Notes under the pieces: model-generated | Database searches by the model: none | Told to the model about the DNA's origin: nothing | Seen by the model: only the letters and a program-made list of their open reading frames with translations | Shown: positions 45,259-51,732 of the stretch, one piece after another | Position numbering within the stretch: the first letter of the stretch is position 1 | Layout of the letters: each line of letters begins with the position of its first letter | Made by a program: the position numbers and the translations under genes | Assembly: GCA_017450645.1 (NCBI GenBank) | Contig: JAFSTE010000016.1 | Coordinates: forward strand, 44,048-108,047 | Direction of reading: 5' to 3' | Length of the DNA stretch: 64,000 nt | Source of the DNA: Eubacterium sp. | Lineage (GTDB): Bacteria; Bacillota; Clostridia; Oscillospirales; Acutalibacteraceae

Positions 45259-45624
45259 TTAAACCTTATAATAATCCTTATACCACTCGGCAAAATTCCT
45301 TAGTCCCGTTCTGAGCGAGGTTGATGGCTTGTAGCCGAAATCGCGCTCAAGCGCCGAGGTGTCGGCGTATGTTACGGGAACATCGCCGGGCTGCATGGGA
45401 ACAAAATACAGTGAGGTGTCAATGAACATAGCAAGCGCGAGCTTACGCATTTCAAAAACACTCCACAAAACATCGGTAGCATAAAACGCAAGAACGCTTA
45501 TCAGGAAGTTTCTGAAAGCGCTCCATTTAGTATTACTGAAGTCAGCTCCGCGTTTAGTAAAGATATCAAAATTTTCGATTAACAAAATCGCTATAGCGAG
45601 TATGTCTATTGCACAGTAATACAT
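45259..45624 (-). pseudogene. Chimeric remnant: sensor membrane domain joined to sugar-nucleotide epimerase end
   Basis: The frame starts best at ATG 45624 ([10 protein letters not shown]; an upstream ATG is at 45678). Residues 1-75 resemble the N-terminal membrane sensor found ahead of GGDEF domains in Clostridia (YATDVLW...DTSLYF). Then, in frame, the last 45 residues match the C-terminus of NAD-dependent UDP-glucuronate epimerases ([20 protein letters not shown]...). Neither catalytic part exists. A deletion running from inside one gene to the end of the next explains it; the in-frame join could still be translated. Confidence 0.75.
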
Positions 45625-45793
45625 ATTATTTCTCTTCTCCGCCCTGATTTTTATTAAAACTGTGCATTCTTTTATCAAATTTACGCTTAACGGTTGAAAA
45701 ACGACAAAAGTAGTACTATTTATTATAATATCATAAAATATAAATTAGTACAATATAACAAATATAACGAATTATATAAAAGAGGTTTAGTAA

Positions 45794-46149
45794 ATGTCTA
45801 CAAAAAACAATGCTATATCCTTAAGGTCCATATATATTTTAATAGTTGTGGGTGCGGTGCTGCTCGCCGGCCTTATGCTCTACTCAACCGCGTATCTTTC
45901 TTCAAGCTACAGGGCCTTAACGGAAAACACTATCGCGCTGCGTAAGGCGTCGCTCGAGCTTATGGATGTTGAGGGCTTCAACGACTGGGATATTGATGTT
46001 ACGACGACCTCTTGCAGGAGTATGTGGAAATCAATCAGTCGATTGAAATCAACGCCGAGTACACCATAGCTTAAACTAACTCGACAACGGATAAGATTTA
46101 TGACATAAGACAGCTTATCCGCCAGACAAACAGCAAAATATTTAAGTAA
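45794..46149 (+). pseudogene. Frameshifted sensor-protein remnant
   Basis: After AAAGAGG, an ATG at 45794 gives a one-helix N-terminus typical of membrane sensor proteins (RSIYILIVVGAVLL, then a helical RKASLELMD). From about 45964 the sequence appears to be a different protein tail. It is readable only if a base is restored near 46000 (YDDLLQEYVEINQSIEINAE) and is then broken by a TAA at 46072-46074 before running to a stop at 46149. I do not recognise the tail. The actual frame ends at 46069. Confidence 0.6.
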
Positions 46150-46152
46150 TAT

Positions 46153-46189
46153 AAAAAACGGGCATTAAGTAATCTTAATGCTCGTTTTT
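46153..46189. terminator. Bidirectional terminator
   Basis: AAAAACGGGCATTAA / TTAATGCTCGTTTTT form a long stem between the sensor remnant and sleB. Confidence 0.85.
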
Positions 46190-46202
46190 ATTATGCTAAA
46201 CG

Positions 46203-46904
46203 CTATATACAAAAGCGGTGGCTGCCTATGACCTTAATAACCGTACGGCTCAGCATCCAGGCGTTACTTGTTTTTGCGGGGTTGTAATAGTAAAGCGCTC
46301 CGCCGGTCGGGTCCCAGCCGTTCATAGCGTCCTGCGCGGCACGCTTAGCCGAGTCGGCAACGGGCGCGTACCAGTTAGAGTCGTACACACACGAAAACGC
46401 GCCGTTCTGGTACACTACGCCACTTATTGAGTCGGGGAAGGACGGGCTTGCAACACGGTTAAGCACTACCGCGCCTACCGCAACCTGACCCTCGTAGCTT
46501 TCGCCGCGCGCCTCGGCGGAAATCACCTTAGCAAGCAGGTTTACCTCCTCGGTGGTGTACTTAGTCGTGTTCGGGGTCGAGGAGCCGCCGAGCCCGAGGT
46601 ACAAGAGCGTCTGCTTACCCGCGATACCGTCAACGGTTATGCCGCAGTTGCGCTGAAAGGCGGTGACTGCGTTTTTAGTCTGAGTACCGTAAATGCCGTC
46701 AATCGCGCCCTTGTAGTAGCCAAGGCTCTTTAGCTTTTGCTGAATACTCTTAACCTCGCTTCCCGTCGAGCCGTAGCGGCTCAGGGCGTACACGCTCTCC
46801 TCCTTAAAGCAGGTTTCCCACACTCCCCACGAAGCGCCGCCGACACCCGTGATAATAAGGATTGCAATTAAAATATCAAGTACAGTTCGTTTTGTCTTAG
46901 TCAT
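46203..46904 (-). CDS. sleB: Spore cortex-lytic enzyme SleB
   Basis: The 233-residue protein has an N-terminal membrane/signal helix (8-28), a peptidoglycan-binding domain (about 40-105, GSEVKSIQQKLKSLGYY) and a C-terminal SleB/CwlJ hydrolase domain (about 118-232) with the AKVISAEARGESYEGQ motif holding the catalytic Glu. SleB is a lytic transglycosylase that cuts cortex peptidoglycan during germination. No ypeB gene is adjacent; a small membrane protein gene precedes it by 9 bases instead. Confidence 0.92.
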   Translation of the reverse strand: MTKTKRTVLDILIAILIITGVGGASWGVWETCFKEESVYALSRYGSTGSEVKSIQQKLKSLGYYKGAIDGIYGTQTKNAVTAFQRNCGITVDGIAGKQTLLYLGLGGSSTPNTTKYTTEEVNLLAKVISAEARGESYEGQVAVGAVVLNRVASPSFPDSISGVVYQNGAFSCVYDSNWYAPVADSAKRAAQDAMNGWDPTGGALYYYNPAKTSNAWMLSRTVIKVIGSHRFCI

Positions 46905-46913
46905 AATATCCCC

Positions 46914-47180
46914 CTAAATAATTGTTGAAAGAATTATCGCCGTTGCCACGCCCGCGCCGATCCCGAAAATAACATAAACCGCGTTCATAACAATATCCTT
47001 TTTACTCTTTTTTGTTTTAGGCGGCTTTTTTACCTCGGCGGCAATTTTTTCCGCTTCTTTTTTAAGCTGTTTTTCGCTTTTGATTTCACAGTCGCCGCTG
47101 ACAAAGAATAAAATTTTGTCGAAATACGGTGACTCGGGGTTGGTAACCTCTAAAATTTGTCTGTTAATTCCTTTAATCAT
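46914..47180 (-). CDS. Small membrane protein upstream of sleB, unknown function
   Basis: The ATG at 47180 (MIKGINRQILEV) has AAAGG at a good distance; the in-frame ATGs at 47189 and 47207 are alternatives. The 88-residue product has a conserved-looking first half (TNPESPYFDKILFFV), a lysine-rich linker and one C-terminal helix. It is probably tail-anchored and cotranscribed with sleB. No family recognised. Confidence 0.65.
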   Translation of the reverse strand: MIKGINRQILEVTNPESPYFDKILFFVSGDCEIKSEKQLKKEAEKIAAEVKKPPKTKKSKKDIVMNAVYVIFGIGAGVATAIILSTII

Positions 47181-47335
47181 TTGTTTCATACCTTTCAAAT
47201 TATACAAATAGTGTTTACCGCAGGTAAAAAATTATGCAAAAACCACTGCCTTGATTTTTGTGAAATATGAGAAGAAATTTATACTTGACAAGCATCTTTA
47301 ATAACACTTCGTAATAAAAATACTTTAACCACCAT

Positions 47336-47467
47336 TGTTCAAAACTCGGTGCAAAATGTTCAAAACATAGCCAAAAAAGGCTATAAATAAGGGATTTTTC
47401 AATGTTCAAAACCTGTTTATTCATAATTTATGTGTAGTTTTGAACATTTTACACATAGTTTTCAACA
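47336..47467. promoter_or_regulatory. Cluster of five TGTTCAAAAC boxes
   Basis: Three direct copies of TGTTCAAAAC (47336-47345, 47357-47366, 47403-47412) are followed by two inverted copies (47437-47446; 47458-47467 with one mismatch). The first two and the last two are both 21 bases apart. They lie between the sleB unit and ogg, in a 366-base gap (47208-47573) with no convincing gene. They may be regulator binding sites. Confidence 0.5.
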
Positions 47468-47573
47468 TTACAATTATGTAATCTTTTTTTGTGTAATTTG
47501 CTATTTTTCACTTTCCCTATTGACAAATTAATGTTATAATTATCTGTATAATGACAGAATTCGAGGTTATTCT

Positions 47574-48401
47574 ATGAAGGTTAAACAGGTTGGCGAAAAT
47601 ATAGTCGTAAACGGTGTCGAATGTCTGGATTTGGAGCTCACTCTCGACTGCGGTCAGGCTTTCAGGTGGGAAAAACAAGCGGACGGCTCGTTTTCGGGCG
47701 TTGCCGGAGGTCATTTTTTAAACATTTCGAAAAATGACGGCGGCGACCTCGTGTTTAAAAACACCACTATGGACAGCTTTGACGGTTTTTTTAAAAATTA
47801 TTTCGATTTGGATAAAGATTATAAAAAAATCTGCGACACCTTAAAAGAGGATGACCTGCTTCGCTCCACGATAGACGAATACTACGGTATCCGCATACTT
47901 AATCAGGAGTCGTGGGAGGCGCTATGCTCGTTCGTAATAAGCCAGCAAAACAATATAAAGCGCATTAAGCTCATAATCTCACGCCTTTGTAAAGCGTACG
48001 GCGACGAGGTGGCTGAGGGTTGGTACTCCTTCCCGTCGGCAGAAAGGCTGAGCGCGCTCAGCGTAGAGGATTTCGAGGCGCTCGGCTGCGGCTACAGGGC
48101 AAAATACCTCGAAAAGCTGTCTAAGGATGTAGCCGGCGGAAAAATCGACCTTGAAAAAATAAAAGCCCTTCCTCTCGACGACGCGAGGAAAGAGCTTCTT
48201 AACATTTACGGAGTCGGCATTAAGGTCGCCAACTGCGCGCTGCTGTTCGGTTTTCAGTTTTACGAGGCGTTTCCGGTTGATGTATGGATGAAACGCGTTA
48301 TGGAATACTACCCCGACGGTCTGCCCGAATGCTTCAAGGGCTACGAGGGCATAGCACAGCAGTATCTGTTCCACTGGGCAAGGAACAACCTGAAGAATTG
48401 A
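47574..48401 (+). CDS. ogg: 8-oxoguanine DNA glycosylase (OGG family)
   Basis: The 275-residue enzyme removes 8-oxoguanine from DNA. It has the OGG N-terminal domain (TLDCGQAFRW near residue 25; the FxxYFDLDxDY-like block near 82) and a helix-hairpin-helix domain with catalytic Lys in IYGVGIKVANCALLFG near 215 and the catalytic Asp in FPVDVWMKR near 233. GAGG-like GAGGTTATT precedes the ATG. TTGACA at 47520 and TATAAT at 47547 lie upstream but with a 21-base spacer. Confidence 0.93.
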   Translation: MKVKQVGENIVVNGVECLDLELTLDCGQAFRWEKQADGSFSGVAGGHFLNISKNDGGDLVFKNTTMDSFDGFFKNYFDLDKDYKKICDTLKEDDLLRSTIDEYYGIRILNQESWEALCSFVISQQNNIKRIKLIISRLCKAYGDEVAEGWYSFPSAERLSALSVEDFEALGCGYRAKYLEKLSKDVAGGKIDLEKIKALPLDDARKELLNIYGVGIKVANCALLFGFQFYEAFPVDVWMKRVMEYYPDGLPECFKGYEGIAQQYLFHWARNNLKN

Positions 48402-48516
48402 GAATGTAGAATGGAGAATGTAGAATTTAGGGCGGGACACCCGCACCCGATTATATAATTGTATGAGCGAAGCGAGTAACCAAAATTCTCAATTCTCAAT
48501 TTTCAATTTTCAATTC
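48402..48516. repeat. AATTGAGAATG/CAATTCTCAATT inverted-arm repeat with GAGCGAAGCGAG core
   Basis: Left arm GAATTGAGAATGTAGAATGG, core with GGCGGGACACCCGC and GAGCGAAGCGAG-TAACC (48465-48480), and right arm with repeated CAATTCTCAATTTTCAATT. The same arms occur at 59634-59722 and 2537-2626. Confidence 0.7.
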
Positions 48517-49238
48517 TATTCAAGGTTTCCGGTCAGGAGCATTATTGCACTCAGGGCTGCTACGGGTGCGGTCTGGGTACGCAGGATGCGCTTTCCGAGC
48601 GTTGCTACCTTAGCTCCGCTCTGCTTTATCAGCTCAACCTCGTCCTCGTCAAATCCGCCCTCGGGTCCTATGTAGATAGAAACGCTTTTCGTTTCGGGCA
48701 CAATAAGGCTCTTCAGCGGCTCACCGCCGCCCTCGTAAAAGAGGATTTTAACCTCGCTGTCGTCCGCGCTAACCGCCTGCTTAAGCGTCACCTGAGCCGA
48801 TATTTCGGGGATAATGCCGCGTCCGCTCTGCTGTGCGGCTTCGAGTGCTATTTTTGAATAGCGCTCGTTTTTTCTTTTTGCGCTCTTGTCGTCGGGACGG
48901 CTTACGCACCTTTTTGTCAGAGTCGGCACAATCCTTACCGCGCCGAGCTCGGTACATTTTTGTATAATATCCTCAAGCTTACTGCCCTTCGGCACGCCCT
49001 GATAAATTGTAACGGCACAGGTAGGCTCGCTGTCGTTTGCCTGTTTGTAGCAAACTTCAAGGCTTGCATAGTCTTTGCCGATATCGTTAATTATACAGCC
49101 GTAGTCCGTACCCTGTGCGTCGGTAACGGTGAGCATATCGCCCTTTTTCATCCTAAGGGATTTAATGATATGGCGATACTCCTCGCCCTCAAGCACAATA
49201 TTTTTATCGGGAATATAATCTATAAACAGTTTTTGCAT
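48516..49238 (-). CDS. rsmE: 16S rRNA m3U1498 methyltransferase RsmE
   Basis: The start is the ATG at 49238 (MQKLFIDY), with AGGA upstream next to the stop of the metal-ATPase gene. The 240-residue SPOUT methyltransferase has an N-terminal PUA-like domain (EGEEYRHIIKSLRMKKGD) and the knot motifs YIGPEGGFDEDE near 187 and LGKRILRTQTAPVAALS near 214. It methylates U1498 of 16S rRNA. It is the last gene of the arsR-ATPase transcript. Confidence 0.94.
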   Translation of the reverse strand: MQKLFIDYIPDKNIVLEGEEYRHIIKSLRMKKGDMLTVTDAQGTDYGCIINDIGKDYASLEVCYKQANDSEPTCAVTIYQGVPKGSKLEDIIQKCTELGAVRIVPTLTKRCVSRPDDKSAKRKNERYSKIALEAAQQSGRGIIPEISAQVTLKQAVSADDSEVKILFYEGGGEPLKSLIVPETKSVSIYIGPEGGFDEDEVELIKQSGAKVATLGKRILRTQTAPVAALSAIMLLTGNLE

Positions 49239-49240
49239 AA

Positions 49241-50203
49241 TTATTTTATCCTGAGCGTTCTCAGGGAATTGAGCACCGCAAGCCCTGCGATACCCACATC
49301 CGAAAACGCCGCTACCCACATAGGCAGCTCCTTTTCAAGAAATACCGCAAGCACAAACACAACCGCCTTAATCAAAAGCGCGATATACACATTTTCTCTT
49401 GCGATAAAGACCGCTTTTTTCGCCGCCTTTTTTGCAAAGGCAATTCCTTCGTCGTCCTTAGCGATAACGCCCTGGGTGCTGCCGGTTTTATACAGCGACT
49501 CGAGCGCGTGCGAATGGTAAATATATACGCCCTTTCGCGTACAGGAATCTATAGCGCACGAAAAGCTGAGCGGTACGCTGATAACTATAGCGCACGGGCA
49601 TCCGATAACGAGCACCGAAAATCCGCGATAAAGCCATTCCTTCCACTCGCCGCCGAGGAATAACGGCGGGATAAGTATTACAAGCGCCGCAAGCAGACAG
49701 ATAACCGGCGTGTAGAACTTAGCGAACTTAGCTATAAAGCTCTCGGTTTCGCCGCCCTCGTTAATATGGTCGTGGCCCGCCTCACTCTTTTCGTGGGTAC
49801 GGATTGCCTTTTTACTCTTTGACAGCGCAAGGCCGTGTATAAATTCGCCCACCGCGTAAAGCAGCATAACGGCGCAGCCCTCGTCGTACTCCTTAATGAT
49901 AAGCGCGCCCACCGACGCGATAGTAATCATAAGGCACTCGTTAAAAATATTCTTAGATAGGATATCCTCTACCGCGTTTTTAATAACGCCGAAGCCGACA
50001 GCTACATACGAAATACCGAAGCACACAAGCGACAGGTACTCGTTTACTTTAAGCACATCGTCGAATATAAAGCCGAGCGCTAAAAAGAAGGCGGAAATAA
50101 GGATTTTTGTAAGCTCTTCGCCCTTAGTCGCCTCAAAATTTTCGTGATTATGGGCGTGGTCGTGCGAGTGATGATGTTCGTGGGCGTGACTATGTTCTGA
50201 CAT
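49241..50203 (-). CDS. P1B-type Zn/Cd ATPase lacking its catalytic domains
   Basis: The start is the ATG at 50203 (MSEHSH) with GAGGAG upstream. The 320-residue product has a histidine-rich metal-binding N-terminus, six membrane helices with the CPC site (VIGCPCAIVIS) and the usual post-CPC segment (YHSHALESLYKT). It then jumps straight to the sequence that normally follows the phosphorylation domain (VIAKDDEGIAFAKK) and the last two helices (MWVAAFSDVGIAGLAVLNSLR). DKTGT, the nucleotide domain and GDGxND are absent, about 280-300 residues short of the family. The join is in frame. It cannot pump by ATP; it may still bind metal. Confidence 0.85.
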   Translation of the reverse strand: MSEHSHAHEHHHSHDHAHNHENFEATKGEELTKILISAFFLALGFIFDDVLKVNEYLSLVCFGISYVAVGFGVIKNAVEDILSKNIFNECLMITIASVGALIIKEYDEGCAVMLLYAVGEFIHGLALSKSKKAIRTHEKSEAGHDHINEGGETESFIAKFAKFYTPVICLLAALVILIPPLFLGGEWKEWLYRGFSVLVIGCPCAIVISVPLSFSCAIDSCTRKGVYIYHSHALESLYKTGSTQGVIAKDDEGIAFAKKAAKKAVFIARENVYIALLIKAVVFVLAVFLEKELPMWVAAFSDVGIAGLAVLNSLRTLRIK

Positions 50204-50208
50204 ATGTA

Positions 50209-50490
50209 TCACTCCTCTATATGCTCAATCGCCATATTAATTATCGTTTTAACATGGTCGTCCGCGAGCGAGTAAATCATCTTTTTGCCGTCGCGCCTGC
50301 ATTTTACAAGATGCGTTTGCTTAAGCGCCCTGAGCTGATGCGAAACGGCGGTCTGAGTCGCGCCGATTTTTTCCACAATCTGGGTCACATTAAGCTCGCT
50401 TTCAAAAAGCGTAAGCAAAATTTTAATTCTTGTCGGGTCGGAGAACATTTTAAACAGCTCCGCCATATCATATATTTCTTCTTCGAGCAT
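50209..50490 (-). CDS. ArsR/SmtB-family metal-responsive repressor
   Basis: The ATG at 50490 (MLEEEIYDMAEL) follows GAGGTG. The 93-residue winged-helix protein has the ArsR recognition segment (LNVTQIVEKIGATQTAVSHQLRALKQTHLV). C-terminal Asp/His residues (ADDHVKTIINMAIEHIEE) fit the alpha-5 zinc site of CzrA/SmtB types (DxxH...HxxE). It should repress its own operon with the ATPase and release on zinc or a similar metal. Its stop codon sits inside the RBS of the ATPase gene. Confidence 0.93.
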   Translation of the reverse strand: MLEEEIYDMAELFKMFSDPTRIKILLTLFESELNVTQIVEKIGATQTAVSHQLRALKQTHLVKCRRDGKKMIYSLADDHVKTIINMAIEHIEE

Positions 50491-50505
50491 AATACACCTC
50501 GTTTT

Positions 50506-50535
50506 ATTCATATGATTCATATGAATCATATGAAT
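50506..50535 (-). promoter_or_regulatory. Perfect 30-bp palindromic operator for the ArsR-family repressor
   Basis: Bases 50506-50535 are identical to their own reverse complement and are built from CATATGA/TCATATG words, the type bound by ArsR/SmtB repressors. They lie between the promoter and the arsR start. Confidence 0.85.
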
Positions 50536-50552
50536 GGTTTTTACAAATGTGT

Positions 50553-50581
50553 ATTATAGTATTATATTTTTTGTTTGTCAA
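50553..50581 (-). promoter_or_regulatory. Consensus promoter of the arsR operon
   Basis: On the minus strand, perfect TTGACA (50576-50581), 17 bases, perfect TATAAT (50553-50558). The palindrome starts 17 bases further downstream. Confidence 0.9.
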
Positions 50582-50601
50582 CAAAAAATATAAATTCGGA
50601 A

Positions 50602-51018
50602 TTAATAAAATACATCTACTCTTCCCGCCTCGTTTACGGTAATAAGCGAGAGGTCGGCGATATTGTAATTATGTTCGTTTAAAAAATCGGCAAGGCGCTT
50701 TTCGGTAAAGCCGACGCAATTAAGTCTGTCGGGGTAAAGCACCCCGTTTTCAAACACGGCGTAGCTTATTCCCTCGCGTATCGGAGCGAAGTTAAAATCC
50801 TTTGGGTTAAGTCCTCGTTTTTGCGGACGCGGAAGGACGCTTACGCTGCCGTCGGTTTCGAGCACCGCGCAGTCGATATCCGCAAGGTTAAAGTATCCGC
50901 GCTTTCTTGCGTGCGACATAAGCTCGTCGACGCTAAGGCTGCACCTGTTTAACGCGTTATAATCTATCCTGCCCTCGCGCATTAAAACGACGGGGCTTTT
51001 TCTCTTTTTGCTTAACAT
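50602..51018 (-). CDS. Stand-alone DUF421/YetF C-terminal domain protein
   Basis: The 138-residue protein matches the cytoplasmic part of DUF421 (YetF) membrane proteins: SPVVLMREGRIDYNALNRC, then LSVDELMSHARKRGYFNLADIDCAVLETDGSVSV. Typical members have two or three N-terminal membrane helices before this domain; here the gene starts at the domain boundary and the upstream frame is not hydrophobic. It may be a soluble stand-alone version or a truncated gene. Function unknown. Confidence 0.75.
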   Translation of the reverse strand: MLSKKRKSPVVLMREGRIDYNALNRCSLSVDELMSHARKRGYFNLADIDCAVLETDGSVSVLPRPQKRGLNPKDFNFAPIREGISYAVFENGVLYPDRLNCVGFTEKRLADFLNEHNYNIADLSLITVNEAGRVDVFY

Positions 51019-51062
51019 ATAATCACCGTTTTTATTATGTGTCGCGACCGATAAAATATGAT

Positions 51063-51091
51063 TTGCAAAAGCATATAATAAATGATATAAT
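51063..51091 (+). promoter_or_regulatory. Promoter of the CDF-like/phosphoesterase operon
   Basis: TTGCAA (51063-51068), a 17-base spacer and a consensus TATAAT (51086-51091). Confidence 0.75.
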
Positions 51092-51120
51092 ATTTTTATA
51101 CTATATATAAGAGGTTAAAA

Positions 51121-51723
51121 ATGAAACGGTATAATTACACCGCCGCTTTTTTGGTAATCGGGGTAAACTTAGCGCTTTTTGCAGTAAAGCTATATGTGTC
51201 GCTGGCGTCATTTTCGCTAACGGTTTACTGCGACGCTGTTAATAATTTTTTTGATATTTTTTCGGGAATTATTGCGTTTTTGGGTTTTTATCTCGGCTAC
51301 CGTTCGCTTGCGGTTAATAAGGAGCGGGCGCAGAGCCTTGCGACATTTATTATAAGCGTGTTTATTATGCTGGGCGGCGTGTTTTTTATATACCGCGGAC
51401 TTGACAGGCTGATGTATCCTGTTAAAACCTCTTACACTAATAAATATGTCACGCTGATTGCCGCTACGGTTTTAGTAAAAATTGTACTCGGCGCAGTGCT
51501 TTTAGTGTTTAACAAAAAGGCTCCGTCGGGTATTACGCGGGCGCTTGCAACGGACAGTATTCTCGACTGCGGCGTTACGGCGTTTACGCTAATCAGCATT
51601 TTTGTTGTATCAAAAATTAATATCGCCGCGGACGCGTACTTTGCGTTTTTATGCGGCGGTGCAATAACGGTATCCGCCGTTAAAAATATTGTTAAAGAAA
51701 CCAAATTTTTAATTACTGAATAG
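51121..51723 (+). CDS. Cation-diffusion-facilitator-like membrane protein, short form
   Basis: The 200-residue protein has six membrane helices in CDF order, with metal-site-like acidic pairs in helix 2 (YCDAVNNFFD) and helix 5 (ATDSILDCGV), matching the DxxxD patterns of zinc/manganese exporters. The cytoplasmic C-terminal domain of about 90 residues found in most CDF proteins is missing. Substrate unknown. Its stop codon overlaps the RBS of the phosphoesterase gene. Confidence 0.75.
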   Translation: MKRYNYTAAFLVIGVNLALFAVKLYVSLASFSLTVYCDAVNNFFDIFSGIIAFLGFYLGYRSLAVNKERAQSLATFIISVFIMLGGVFFIYRGLDRLMYPVKTSYTNKYVTLIAATVLVKIVLGAVLLVFNKKAPSGITRALATDSILDCGVTAFTLISIFVVSKINIAADAYFAFLCGGAITVSAVKNIVKETKFLITE

Positions 51724-51732
51724 GAGGATGTT

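Noticed and set aside
47199-47238. A sigma-G-like promoter (TGCATA at 47233-47238 on the minus strand with a CACTAT-like -10) before the sleB unit
   Set aside because: The -10 match and spacing are poor and a TATAAT with a weak -35 overlaps the site, so sporulation control is likely from the gene's role but not shown by sequence.
47215-47424. A 69-codon minus-strand open frame in the gap before ogg
   Set aside because: It covers part of the TGTTCAAAAC box array, has no RBS and an aromatic-rich composition typical of translated AT-rich spacer.
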